A stretch of 64,000 nucleotides of DNA from Acidobacteriota bacterium (GTDB lineage: Bacteria > Acidobacteriota > Terriglobia > Acidiferrales > UBA7541), in NCBI GenBank assembly GCA_003224085.1, contig QHYK01000045.1, forward strand, positions 1 to 64,000, given 5' to 3'. Made by a program: the position numbers and the translations under genes. Of the stretch, positions 51,477 to 59,504 are shown piece after piece. The notes beneath the pieces are model-generated. The model worked only from the letters and a program-made list of their open reading frames with translations, had not been told where the DNA came from and ran no database searches. The stretch's first letter is position 1. The number at the start of each line of letters is the position of its first letter.

Positions 51477-52450
51477 CAGAAATAGCCCTCGCGTTTCTTG
51501 AGCTCCATCGATCCTTCCTCGTCGTGATCGATGGCGCGGTTTTCGCGCTCCGAGCGGCGAAACGAAATCATTTCCTCGATGATCTTTGGAACCGTGTCCG
51601 CCTCGGAACGAATGGCGCCGGTGCATGGAACGCAGCCGAGCGACCGCATGCGGCACTTGATCCACTGCACTTTTTCACCTGGCAGCAGTTCGTCAGGCGA
51701 GTAAATCAGTACGATTGAGCCGTTGCGCACCACCGCCTGACGTTCGCGCGCGTAATACAAAGGAACGATGGGGATGTTTTCCTCATGGATGTAGAGCCAG
51801 ACATCCAGTTCGGTCCAATTCGACAGCGGAAATACGCGAATGCTTTCTGATTTTTCGATGCGGGAGTTGAAAAGGTTCCAGAGTTCCGGCCGCTGATTCT
51901 TGGGATCCCACTGCCCGTGCGAATCGCGAAATGAATAAATACGTTCTTTCGCGCGCGATTTTTCTTCGTCGCGACGCGCACCGCCAAAAGCGGCGTTGAA
52001 TCCTCCTGCAGCGAGCGCGTCCAGCAATGCCGCGGTCTTGAGCAGTCCGCAGCACCTTTGCGTGCCCAGAACAAAAGGATTTGCACCCTGTTCGAGCGCT
52101 TCGCGGTTTTGGTGCACGATGAGCTCCGCGCCAATTTCGCCGGTGTAGGAGTCGCGAAACTCGATCATTTCTGGAAATTTGTAGCTGGTGTCGATGTGCA
52201 GCAGCGGAAAAGGGATTTTCCCCGGATAAAAAGCCTTTTGCGCCAGGCGCAGCATCACCGAAGAATCCTTGCCAATGGAATAGAGCATGACGGGGTTGGA
52301 AAACTCCGCGGCCGCTTCGCGAAGGATGTGGATGCTCTCCGCCTCAAGGGATGCGAGATGGTCCAGCCGGCGTTCCAAGCCGGACGAAGGCGCCCCTCCG
52401 CGAACCCCGGGTGTCAGAGTTTCGTCCGCTAGCGGTGCTGCCTGAGTCAT
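51476..52450 (-). CDS. cysD: Sulfate adenylyltransferase subunit 2
   Basis: CysD adenylates sulfate, with CysN, to form APS. The 324-residue PP-loop protein has [20 protein letters not shown] (about 57-76), [43 protein letters not shown] and [15 protein letters not shown], and ends KREGYF as the family does. It is the first gene of cysD-cysN-cysH-tauE, whose joints are all overlaps or gaps of a few bases. A GGGAAGGG lies 13-20 bases before the ATG. A hairpin-plus-T tract 31-70 bases before the start, and a Cys-rich leader peptide before that, point to attenuation. Confidence 0.96.
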   Translation of the reverse strand: MTQAAPLADETLTPGVRGGAPSSGLERRLDHLASLEAESIHILREAAAEFSNPVMLYSIGKDSSVMLRLAQKAFYPGKIPFPLLHIDTSYKFPEMIEFRDSYTGEIGAELIVHQNREALEQGANPFVLGTQRCCGLLKTAALLDALAAGGFNAAFGGARRDEEKSRAKERIYSFRDSHGQWDPKNQRPELWNLFNSRIEKSESIRVFPLSNWTELDVWLYIHEENIPIVPLYYARERQAVVRNGSIVLIYSPDELLPGEKVQWIKCRMRSLGCVPCTGAIRSEADTVPKIIEEMISFRRSERENRAIDHDEEGSMELKKREGYF

Positions 52451-52480
52451 ATTTCTTGTTTCCCTTCCCGAAAATGCCCC

Positions 52481-52520
52481 AAAAACACAAAACCCACCTG
52501 CCAGGCTTTCTGGCGGTGGG
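52481..52520 (-). terminator. Intrinsic terminator in the cysD leader (attenuator 3:4 hairpin)
   Basis: On the minus strand CCCACC-GCCAG, a short loop (AAAGC) and CTGGC-A-GGTGGG fold into a GC-rich stem of about 11 pairs with one bulge (52493-52520), followed by TTTTGTGTTTTT (52481-52492). It is 30 bases before the cysD ATG, in the right orientation to stop transcription before the operon. Confidence 0.85.
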
Positions 52521-52549
52521 CTTAAACTGCATCGGCTAGATTCTTGTCT

Positions 52550-52651
52550 TTAGACCGCTAGCCCCCCCGCGCCAGAAGACACCCGGACGCAACACATACA
52601 CATACAACAGCCGCTCGTGAACTTCTGGCGAAGATGGCTCGCGTTACTCAC
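52550..52651 (-). CDS. Cysteine-rich leader peptide of the cys operon
   Basis: A 33-codon frame starting with GTG at 52651 and ending TAA at 52550: start MSNASHLRQKFTSG, then five cysteines in seven residues (CCMCMCC, codons 15-21), then VRVSSGAGGLAV. The run uses UGU four times and UGC once. It ends about 100 bases before cysD. The GTG lies 9 bases from the end of a -10 box, so the RNA would start at or within a few bases of it and the frame would be translated as a leaderless or nearly leaderless message. Its role is to sense charged tRNA-Cys; the peptide itself is probably without function. Confidence 0.82.
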   Translation of the reverse strand: MSNASHLRQKFTSGCCMCMCCVRVSSGAGGLAV

Positions 52652-52659
52652 AGCTAAAG

Positions 52660-52689
52660 AGTATAACCTGCATGCCACCTGAGATGCAA
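52660..52689 (-). promoter_or_regulatory. Promoter of the cys leader and operon
   Basis: On the minus strand TTGCAT (52684-52689) and TATACT (52660-52665) are spaced by 18 bases, both close to sigma-70 consensus. The start of transcription, about 7 bases on, falls at 52651-52654, i.e. at the GTG of the leader peptide. Confidence 0.75.
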
Positions 52690-52994
52690 CCCGGCCAAGA
52701 ATCATACTTCTTCTGCATGCTATCGGTTTTTTGCGGGCATGCGCCGCCCGACGGGCGGATGCCGATCGATTTTTGGCGAGCGCGGTTTGGGCGGCGAGCA
52801 GATGATTCCCTTCTTTTCTTGGGTACTTGGCGTCCAACCGTCGCTCTCCAAGCGGAACCGTCCGCTAGAACGGCTTCCCGCGCAATCCCTGCCTTTGAAA
52901 ACTTTTGCCTTGACTTTGCCCTGGCCTCTTCATAACTTTACAAAATTCTAGTAGTGTTTCTGCCCGGAGGGAAAAAGTTCCGGAGGAAAATTCC
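52690..52994. other. Divergent intergenic region with a GC hairpin
   Basis: Between the cys promoter and the TonB relic. A stem CCGCCC-GAC-GGGCGG (about 52748-52762) with outer GGCAT/ATGCC pairing is followed by GATCGATTTTT on the plus strand, terminator-like but with no gene upstream. The plus-strand promoter of the receptor relic (52910-52938) lies at the far end. No gene seen. Confidence 0.45.
52910..52938 (+). promoter_or_regulatory. Promoter of the TonB receptor relic
   Basis: TTGACT (52910-52915), 17 bases, TAACTT (52933-52938). The -35 box is good, the -10 box weaker. It precedes the ATG at 52995 by 56 bases, with GGAGGAAAA (52981-52989) as a strong ribosome site. Confidence 0.5.
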
Positions 52995-53635
52995 ATGAAC
53001 GTACCAGCTCCATCTGCGAGAATTTGGCATTGGTGTGTCGCAAAGGGCCTGCGCGCCACAGCACCAACCGCCGTAGTTTTGGTCTTTGCTGCTACAGCCT
53101 GGGGCCAAGCTACAACCTCGGTTCGCGGCACGATCGCAGACCCCTCCGGCGGTGCGGTGGGCGGTGCCACCGTCACCATCACCAACACCGAATCGCACAT
53201 CGAACGCACCGCGACCACCGGCTCCGACGGGACCTATCAATTCCTTTTGCTTCCTCCGGGCACCTACAAACTCGTTGTCGCGGCGCAGGGATTCCAGCGC
53301 TACGAACAGACTGGTCTGGAGCTGCTGGTCAATACTCCTGCCACGGTGAACGTGCAGTTGAAGGTTGGCGGCGGCAAGGAAACCGTCACTGTGACCGCCG
53401 AAGCTCCCGCGCTCAACATGGTGGACGCCTCCATCGGTAATTCGTTTGACGAAAAGCTAGCGTGCAGTTCCTCTGGCAGGTGTTTAATGTGCCAAACCTC
53501 ACGCGCTTCAACGCCGAGGGCGTAGGCTCATCACTCCTCACCTCTTTGACCCAGGCGCCCACGCATTTCGGCGCTTACACCAGCCTGCTAACGCAACCAC
53601 GCGTCATGCAGTTCTCGCTGCGCTACGAATTCTGA
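52995..53635 (+). pseudogene. TonB-dependent receptor (Oar-like) with a large internal deletion
   Basis: The 5' part codes for a signal peptide (about 1-37, ending AWGQA) and a carboxypeptidase-regulatory-like Ig domain (about 38-125: VRGTIADPSGGAVGGATVTI, GTYKLVVAAQGFQRYEQTG), then the start of the plug (VTVTAEAPALNMVDASIGN). At about 53450 the frame breaks. In another frame VQFLWQVFNVPNLTRFNAEG and the typical last strand QFSLRYEF with its final Phe end at 53635. About 800-900 residues, all of plug and barrel, are missing. Such receptors take up large substrates across the outer membrane; this one cannot work. Confidence 0.85.
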
Positions 53636-53669
53636 GCCCGTGATGATGCCGGTGAAAGCTGGCTTTTGC

Positions 53670-53696
53670 TGTCATCCCGAGCGAGGCGAGGGATCC
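53670..53696 (+). repeat. Dispersed intergenic repeat, copy 2
   Basis: TGTCATCCCGAGCGAGGCGA then GGGATCC, differing from the copy at 30728 at four positions. It is directly after the TonB receptor relic. Confidence 0.65.
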
Positions 53697-53772
53697 TAGA
53701 TAGATAGGGCTAACAACAAACTCGATCACTGCGCATCGTTCCGTTCGGGAAGCCGAATCCTCGCCGGATTCG

Positions 53773-54894
53773 TCAGTTGCCGGAGGCGGCGGCACTGGTG
53801 TCGGACGGGGCGTAGTAGCCGTTGCGCGTGCGCGGGAGGAGTTTGCCGCGGCCACGCGGAGGAATCACTTCCACGGTTACCGTGCGGAAAGTGCCGTCGC
53901 GGCGCGTATTTGTGGGATAGTAGGCCAGCGTGTACTGGTTGCGGATGTCGTGTGCCACCTGCTCGCAGATGTTGTGGACGTCCGCAACGTTTTCTGGGAA
54001 ATACGCGACGCCGCCGGACGCTTTGGCAATATCTTCCAGCGCGCGCTTGGCTTTCTTCGCACTCTTCTTGCTTTCCTGGCTGAGCAGGCCAATCGTGTAA
54101 ATGACCGTATCGGTCTTTTGAATTTCGCGGATGGTTTTTTCCAGCGTGTAGTGGCTGGAATTGTCCTCGCCGTCGGTGACAATCAAGAGCACGTGCTTGT
54201 CTTTCGAGGCTTTCTTCAAATGATCGAGTGAGCCCACGATGGCGTCATAAAGCGCCGTGCTGCCGCGTGAATCAATGCGTTCGAGCGCTTCCTTCAACTC
54301 CGGAACGCTGTTCGTGAAATCCTTGTCCAGATCCAGATAAAAATCATCGTTGAAATTGACGACAAAGGCTTCGTCCTGCGGATTGCTCGCTTGCACCAAA
54401 GTGATGGCGGCTTCGTTCACCTTGGGGCGCTTGTCGCGCATGCTGCCGCTGTTGTCAATCACCAGGCCCATGCTCACCGGCACGTCTTCGCGCTTGAACA
54501 ACGAAAGCTTTTGTTCAACTTTGTCTTCGAACACTCGGAAGTTTTGCGCCGTCAAGCCGTCCGCAAAACGCTGGCGATCATCGAGCACCGTAGTGTGCAG
54601 CACCACGAGGTTCACGCGCGTGACGATGGTGGCGCCTTGTTTTTCGGTATTGTTTTGTTGTCCCAGAGGAGGAGGAGGTGGCGGCGGACTCGAAACCGGA
54701 ATCTGCGCGGGCGCCGGGGATGCGAACAGCGCACCGCACACGATTATTGCTACCTGGAAAACCGCGGCGCGCGTAAGGCGCCGTTTGAAATTAGTGGCTG
54801 GGAGCGTAGTACCCCGTCTTCGAATAAAGGGACAGAGGCGGGAGCCCTCTCGGGGCGCGCAACTTGATCTTGATCTTCCGCCACCGCGCATCGT
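53773..54894 (-). CDS. VWFA-domain secreted protein (acidobacterial VWFA-related family)
   Basis: A von Willebrand A domain (about residues 110-330 of the frame) with the MIDAS motif VIDNSGSMRDK, then TALYDAIVGSLDHL and LLIVTDGEDNSSHYT; before it lies VNLVVLHTTVLDDRQRFADGL, typical of this phylum-specific family. The C-terminus ends in a Tyr-rich strand (NGYYAPSD). A hydrophobic segment (AAVFQVAIIVCGALFASPAPAQ) is the export signal. No ATG, GTG or TTG lies just before that segment; the nearest upstream is ATG at 54894, overlapping the neighbouring gene, so the start is uncertain. Its paralogue is directly upstream. Biological role unknown; probably binds protein or peptidoglycan at the surface. 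Confidence 0.82.
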   Translation of the reverse strand, partial: TMRGGGRSRSSCAPREGSRLCPFIRRRGTTLPATNFKRRLTRAAVFQVAIIVCGALFASPAPAQIPVSSPPPPPPPLGQQNNTEKQGATIVTRVNLVVLHTTVLDDRQRFADGLTAQNFRVFEDKVEQKLSLFKREDVPVSMGLVIDNSGSMRDKRPKVNEAAITLVQASNPQDEAFVVNFNDDFYLDLDKDFTNSVPELKEALERIDSRGSTALYDAIVGSLDHLKKASKDKHVLLIVTDGEDNSSHYTLEKTIREIQKTDTVIYTIGLLSQESKKSAKKAKRALEDIAKASGGVAYFPENVADVHNICEQVAHDIRNQYTLAYYPTNTRRDGTFRTVTVEVIPPRGRGKLLPRTRNGYYAPSDTSAAASGN

Positions 54895-55888
54895 GAGCCT
54901 TGTTGCTTGGTCGATAGCCGAGCACATATTGGTTTCGCAGCTCCATGCCGATTTTTGTCGCGATATCCGGAAGATCTTCCAGTCTCTCAACGGCGAACAC
55001 GCGGCCCCCGGTCATCTCCGTAATTTCACTCAGGAGCGAGGGACCCTTCAGTTCTTCCGGTGTCCGGTTGCGAGATCCGAGCGGGTCAAAGATTCCAATG
55101 GCATAGAGCTGGGTATCGGCCTCTTTCACCAGTCGCTTGATATCGCTTTCGTTGTACCGACTATGATTATCCCCTCCATCCGACAGGATGAGCAAGGCGC
55201 GTTTGGCGTTGTGTGCACCCCTCATCTGGCTGAGCCCCAGATAGATGGCATCGAGTAGCGCGGTGCGCCCTTTGGGAGAGGTAAGCATCAGGCGGCTCTG
55301 TAAGTCTTCGACGCTGTTAGTAAACGAACTGGTGAGCTCGGCGCGCTCGTTAAAGCTGACCAGGAAAAATTCATCCTGTGGGTTTGCAGTTTTAAAAAAT
55401 TGCAGCGCGGCTTCGCGGGCTTTGCCGACTTTGTTGGCCATGCTGCCGCTGAAATCAAAAATCACGCCGATGGAAATGGGCACGTCTTCCGCGGAAAATG
55501 TAACCACTTCCTGCTCGATGTTGTCTTCAAAGATGCGGAAATTATCGGGGTCGAGTCCGGTGACCAGGCGGTTGTAAGGGTCGGTCACCGTGACGTTCAC
55601 CAGGGCCATATCGACATCGATATGCAGCGTGCTTCCGGGTTTGAAAGCTTTGCCCGGAGTGTCCTTCCACACGTCATCGATCTTCGAGGTGGTGTCGTCG
55701 AGTTTCCCCTTCGCGTCTATGTCTTTTGCGGCTTCTTTCTTCAGTTCGTCTTTCTTGGGATCGTCTTGCGGTTTGTTGCCGTCCGGGAGAGCCTGGGCGG
55801 CAGCCTGGAGGAGGGCTTGAGCGCACAAAAACCAAATGGCGAGAAGAACGAGAAGAATTCGAAAACCTGCAAACGCAACGCGACGCAT
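54791..55888 (-). CDS. VWFA-domain secreted protein (acidobacterial VWFA-related family)
   Basis: A 365-residue exported protein from the start at 55888 (MRRVAFAGFRILLVLLAIWF is the signal). After a charged spacer (about 30-75) comes VNVTVTDPYNRLVTGLDPDN and the VWFA fold with MIDAS VIFDFSGSMANK, TALLDAIYLGLSQM and LLILSDGGDNHSRYN. It ends with KTGYYAPSH. It is clearly paralogous to the next gene, sharing the FRIFEDNIEQ / FRVFEDKVEQ block, an old tandem duplication. The 3' end overlaps the possible start region of the neighbour. Confidence 0.86.
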   Translation of the reverse strand: MRRVAFAGFRILLVLLAIWFLCAQALLQAAAQALPDGNKPQDDPKKDELKKEAAKDIDAKGKLDDTTSKIDDVWKDTPGKAFKPGSTLHIDVDMALVNVTVTDPYNRLVTGLDPDNFRIFEDNIEQEVVTFSAEDVPISIGVIFDFSGSMANKVGKAREAALQFFKTANPQDEFFLVSFNERAELTSSFTNSVEDLQSRLMLTSPKGRTALLDAIYLGLSQMRGAHNAKRALLILSDGGDNHSRYNESDIKRLVKEADTQLYAIGIFDPLGSRNRTPEELKGPSLLSEITEMTGGRVFAVERLEDLPDIATKIGMELRNQYVLGYRPSNKAHDARWRKIKIKLRAPRGLPPLSLYSKTGYYAPSH

Positions 55889-56171
55889 CTCAGCGCGTGA
55901 CTTTGCACCAGTCACCACGGACTCGCGTTTCACGGCACCCCCTACGTCTCGGCAGGACCGGGACGGCCGCGCGGTTCGGACTAAAAGGCATTCTATCACT
56001 CGGATTGTCGAAAACAAGCGCAAACGTTCCATCCATACGATTAGGAGTTTCTATGGCAGGGCTAAGGCGTGTGCCGTGTGGTAGCATCGCCGCACCGATG
56101 GCCCAGTCTTCTCATCTTAGATGAGACTGAGGTGCCGAAAGGCTTATTCCCGCGTTCGGAGAAGCAACGAA

Positions 56172-56918
56172 ATGGGGCCGGCAAAAGTGATTGTGGTGAT
56201 TCCGGCGCGATATGCGTCCACGCGCCTGCCGGGGAAACCGCTCGTGTCGCTTGCGGGGAAAGCGATGATTCAGCGCGTCTACGAGCGGGCGAAATCTGCT
56301 TCGCGAGTGGACCGCGTTCTTGTAGCGACGGACGACCAGCGCATCATGAAAGCGGTTGAAGCGTTCGGCGGCGAAGCGCGCATGACGCGCGCCGATCATC
56401 GCACGGGAACCGAGCGCGTGGCGGAAGTGGCCGCGCATGAAGAAGGCGACGTCTTCGTGAACGTGCAGGGTGACGAGCCGCTTCTGGATCCAGCTTCGGT
56501 TGACGCTGCGGTCGCATCGCTGTTGGAGGAGCCTGCCGCTTCGATTGGCACGGTGGCGACGCCCATCAAGACTCCTGCAGATATCATGGATCCTAACGTG
56601 GTGAAAACCGTGCTGGATTTCGATGGTCATGCGCTGTATTTCTCGCGCGCGCCGATTCCCTGGGTTCGGGATACGGCGAGCAAAATTCAGGTGCGGCACC
56701 TGAAGCATCTTGGGCTGTATGTTTTCCAGCGCGATGCGTTGCTCGAATATCCGACGCTGCCGCAAGGCGAACTTGAGCGCATCGAGCAGCTTGAACAGTT
56801 GCGCTGGCTCGAGAACGGCTGGAAGATTCGCGTGGCGGAAGTGGAGCATGATGCGGTGAGCGTGGACGTTCCGGAAGACGTCGCGCGCCTGGAGAAACTG
56901 CTGGAAGGCAGGGAGTGA
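56172..56918 (+). CDS. kdsB: 3-deoxy-manno-octulosonate cytidylyltransferase
   Basis: KdsB activates Kdo as CMP-Kdo for lipopolysaccharide core synthesis, a sign of an outer membrane with LPS. From ATG 56172 the protein has 248 residues: VVIPARYASTRLPGKPLVSL (about 6-25), VATDDQRIMKAVEAFGG, FVNVQGDEPLLDP (metal Asp), RAPIPW, HLGLYVFQRDALLEY and LEQLEQLRWLENG. The upstream 17 residues of the longer frame are not conserved and are dropped. It is a single gene here. Confidence 0.95.
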   Translation: MGPAKVIVVIPARYASTRLPGKPLVSLAGKAMIQRVYERAKSASRVDRVLVATDDQRIMKAVEAFGGEARMTRADHRTGTERVAEVAAHEEGDVFVNVQGDEPLLDPASVDAAVASLLEEPAASIGTVATPIKTPADIMDPNVVKTVLDFDGHALYFSRAPIPWVRDTASKIQVRHLKHLGLYVFQRDALLEYPTLPQGELERIEQLEQLRWLENGWKIRVAEVEHDAVSVDVPEDVARLEKLLEGRE

Positions 56919-56959
56919 GATCAGAACAGAGAGATCAGTGACTCATGTTCTAGAACTCG
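56918..56959. repeat. Heptad-phased repeat, site C
   Basis: Right after the kdsB stop: agatcag, aacagag, agatcag, tgactca, tgttcta, gaactcg, six 7-base units in register, sharing AGATCAGTGA-type units with site A. Confidence 0.45.
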
Positions 56960-57232
56960 GGCGTGAGAACAGGTGCATAAGGGCGCGGCCCTTTCAAACA
57001 CAATCGGCGAAGGTTGAAAATAGGCTGGTCGGCTAAACGCAAGCCAAGGGAGTCTGTCAAAAAATTCCCAAAATGGAACAGAGGGATGTCACACCCCTCT
57101 CCCTATTTTGGTGTAGTGACCTCGACTAACTGTCGCGTTCAACGGTGCCAGCACGGGTTACGGGCGTAAGACCATTTGCTAGCGTCCACCAAACCAACCG
57201 GGCACTGTAAAGACCCGCCACTACGCCAGCCC
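56960..57232. other. Intergenic region with a palindromic element
   Basis: No gene seen. CCAAAAT (57068-57074), AGAGGG, CCCTCT and ATTTTGG (57105-57111) form an outer 7-bp and inner 6-bp stem with a 9-base loop. It could be a bidirectional terminator between kdsB and the convergent lipoprotein gene, or a mobile palindrome. Confidence 0.5.
57068..57111. repeat. 44-base interrupted palindrome
   Basis: Outer arms CCAAAAT/ATTTTGG and inner arms AGAGGG/CCCTCT pair with a small internal loop. It lies between the 3' ends of convergent genes. It may serve as terminator for both strands. Confidence 0.5.
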
Positions 57233-58807
57233 CTATCGCTGCGCTTCCAGAAGCCCGGCGACGATGCGCGTAGGGCTGTTATTGCCACTGACAAAGAAAG
57301 CAAGCTCGGGATTAACGACATAGACGATCATGTTGATCTGCGATATGCCGGAAAGCTTCACAGTCATAGAAGCAGATTTGCCGTCGCCGCCAGTTCCATC
57401 GCCACCGTTGAAATTGATGGAGCCTGCGGTGCCGAAGTCGGTGTTCAGGGTCACGCCGGTAAATTGGAAAATATCGGAAGTGCCGCTAAGGTTCAGATTC
57501 GAGAGCGTAACCTGGCTCAGGAGGTCTTCTTCGTCCATACCAAGACCAGACGCGGTTACAAGACCGCTCCAGTTCATAGCGTAGGGTCCAGAAACATTGC
57601 TGCTGCTGAAGGGACTTCCGGATTGCGCAAGGATCGAACCGTCGGCGACGACCACTGCTGAAGCAGAGCCTGCAGGGCCACTGACTTCCTGAATCACACC
57701 GCTATTCGCCGCGCTGAGGTAAAAGACGAAGGAATACACATTCGCAGCCGAAGACTGAAAGGAAAGCATGCCGCGGCCTGTTGTGGAATCGTACGTAACG
57801 TTGGTATTTGAGGAGCTAATGGAGGGCTCGGTTTCTGAGCCGCCATTGTTTTTGTCCATGAGGATGTTGCTGAGGCTGCTACCGGAGACAGTGAAGCGGC
57901 CGACGCGAATTAAGCCGCCACTGGTCGAGGACCCGGAGACCAAAAAAGCAAAGCTGCCGCTCGGACTCGGAGGAACACTAGCGCTCAGAACGGCGTCCCC
58001 GGTGAGCATGGGACCTGAGCCGCCGGTAGCCGTGTTGTCGCTGATAAATCGCACGCGGTTTGCGTCCACAATGTAGAAGACGTAATTCTGTCCGGCGATG
58101 ACCGCCGTCCCACGACCGGAAGTTGGTCCGTTGATGGGGTCGGGCGCAAAAGTTCCGGTAATGCTTCCACTGGTTAAGGTAAAGTTGTCGTTGGCGTCCT
58201 CAGTTCCCGTCATTGTTCCGGCGCTAGCGGTAAATTGTCCAACGAGGGACTCGGGATTCATGCCAGGGTCCGAACCAGTGAAATCGAACACATACGCCCC
58301 AGAAACGCCTGCCGAGAATGCGGCCGCACTTTGGAGAATGAAATTGCCGCTGCCGGTGGAAGCCTCATTAGGGCTGTGAGTCTCATCCATCAGGAGCCCG
58401 CCGCTGGTGGAAGTGAGAACGATGGCAAAGGCGATCGTGGCTGGAGCGCCACTGGAAGTTATATTGAACGTCAAGGTCCCACGACCGTCCGCGCTAACTG
58501 TGTAGCTGCCGCCACTGATTACGACCGTGGTATTGAAGCCGCCATCGTTCACGACGTCATAGATGCCACCTGCTTTGACGCCGCCCGCGCCGTCGGCTGT
58601 GAAGCTGCCGGTCCTTGAAAACGGTGTTGCGGACGCGGCACCACTGGTGATGGCTTCGCCGGTGGTGACGAAGGCGTACGTGCCGTTGAGGCTGGCGAGC
58701 GAATACTTGCCCGTCGGAGGAGGCGGATTAATAGTGGCGCCACCGCCGCCGCAAGCCTCTGTCCAGAGAGCAGCGGCTGCGACCAGCGCCGTCATCAGGC
58801 GGTTCAT
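57233..58807 (-). CDS. Lipoprotein with repeated beta-sandwich domains
   Basis: A 524-residue exported lipoprotein: signal with lipobox-like ALWTEAC (Cys19) followed by GGGG. From residue 30 there are three or four similar domains of about 120-130 residues, each beginning like GTYAFVTTG / GAYVFDFTG / GSFAFLVSG and carrying a GxFTADGxG or GRGTxxF strand. The composition is Ser/Gly/Thr rich with almost no Lys, typical of large surface proteins in this phylum. No function known. Its start overlaps the next upstream gene's stop by 4 bases. Confidence 0.78.
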   Translation of the reverse strand: MNRLMTALVAAAALWTEACGGGGATINPPPPTGKYSLASLNGTYAFVTTGEAITSGAASATPFSRTGSFTADGAGGVKAGGIYDVVNDGGFNTTVVISGGSYTVSADGRGTLTFNITSSGAPATIAFAIVLTSTSGGLLMDETHSPNEASTGSGNFILQSAAAFSAGVSGAYVFDFTGSDPGMNPESLVGQFTASAGTMTGTEDANDNFTLTSGSITGTFAPDPINGPTSGRGTAVIAGQNYVFYIVDANRVRFISDNTATGGSGPMLTGDAVLSASVPPSPSGSFAFLVSGSSTSGGLIRVGRFTVSGSSLSNILMDKNNGGSETEPSISSSNTNVTYDSTTGRGMLSFQSSAANVYSFVFYLSAANSGVIQEVSGPAGSASAVVVADGSILAQSGSPFSSSNVSGPYAMNWSGLVTASGLGMDEEDLLSQVTLSNLNLSGTSDIFQFTGVTLNTDFGTAGSINFNGGDGTGGDGKSASMTVKLSGISQINMIVYVVNPELAFFVSGNNSPTRIVAGLLEAQR

Positions 58808-59271
58808 CGCACACCTCGCAGCGCTTCGTTCTGGGCAGGCGTCAAAGTTGCGGCGGGCGTGAGGGGGAAGCCTTTGGGGTTGCGAACGGCGACGGCTTGC
58901 GTGCCCTTCTGCACGATGCGCGCCGCGAAGTAGGTGCCCTCGCCGAGCGCCATGGGTTCGCCAACGATGCGCACGTTGTCGCCTGCATTCAAGGCAAGGT
59001 GATGGACCTCAAGAACTTTGGCATTGCCGAGATGCACATCCACTTGGCCGGCAGTCGTCTGGAGGGTGACGTGAGCCCCCATCGGTGGAACCGCGGAAGC
59101 TGATTCACACTTCACAATCGTGCCAACCAACGAGATTTCGCGATTGGCACTGTAAGTTCGGAGCAACTGGGCGTCGGAAGGCACAGCTTGCTGCGCGCTT
59201 GCAGTAAGGCAAAGCATGAGCGAAGCAGCGAATATGAGAATTGGAAGTAGCAGTCGAATGAAAGATTTCAT
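58804..59271 (-). CDS. Small exported protein of unknown function
   Basis: From ATG 59271 the protein has 155 residues: signal peptide (about 1-27, ending ASAQQ), then a small beta-rich domain (about 40-130: SLVGTIVKCESASAVPPMGA, VTLQTTAGQVDVHLGNAKVL, DNVRIVGEPMALGEGTYFAA), which looks like an OB-like fold. It ends TLTPAQNEALRGVR. The 4-base overlap with the lipoprotein gene (ATGA) makes them one operon. The longer frame to 59523 is not supported. Confidence 0.75.
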   Translation of the reverse strand: MKSFIRLLLPILIFAASLMLCLTASAQQAVPSDAQLLRTYSANREISLVGTIVKCESASAVPPMGAHVTLQTTAGQVDVHLGNAKVLEVHHLALNAGDNVRIVGEPMALGEGTYFAARIVQKGTQAVAVRNPKGFPLTPAATLTPAQNEALRGVR

Positions 59272-59504
59272 TACCCTTTCCCCCCTGTGAGAATGCCACT
59301 CGGAACCCTTCTTCGTTGCGGGCCGGAAAAGGCGTTCCGAGACGCAAGAGAGGGTCCATGCATTAGATAGCGAATCCGTCGGCAAAGGTTTCGCAGGAAA
59401 ACCCGGAAGTTCCCGCGCGGCAACCCCGAACGGCCGTACAGGCCGCTCGCCTTCACAGGGTATTCCCCGCTTTCCTTTAACCCGTTCCCGCGTAGAAAGT
59501 TTCT

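Larger units (their letters stand above)
52481..52654 (-). promoter_or_regulatory. Ribosome-mediated cysteine attenuator of the cysDNH-tauE operon
   Basis: Four complementary segments are placed as in trp-type attenuators. Segment 1, CGCCAGAAG (52622-52630), pairs with segment 2, CTTCTGGCG (52570-52578), in 9 perfect pairs around the cysteine codons (52589-52609). Segment 2 can instead pair with segment 3, CGCCAGAAAG (52506-52515), by 8 perfect pairs plus a second helix GGGGGCT/AGCCCAC (52560-52566 with 52516-52522). Segment 3 is also the left arm of the terminator. A ribosome stalled on Cys codons would sit between 1 and 2, favour 2:3 and allow read-through. The mechanism is inferred from the pairing, not measured. 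Confidence 0.8.

Noticed and set aside
52455-52660. SAM-type riboswitch upstream of cysD
   Set aside because: No SAM aptamer core is visible; the terminator is fully explained by the Cys-codon leader and the four pairing segments.
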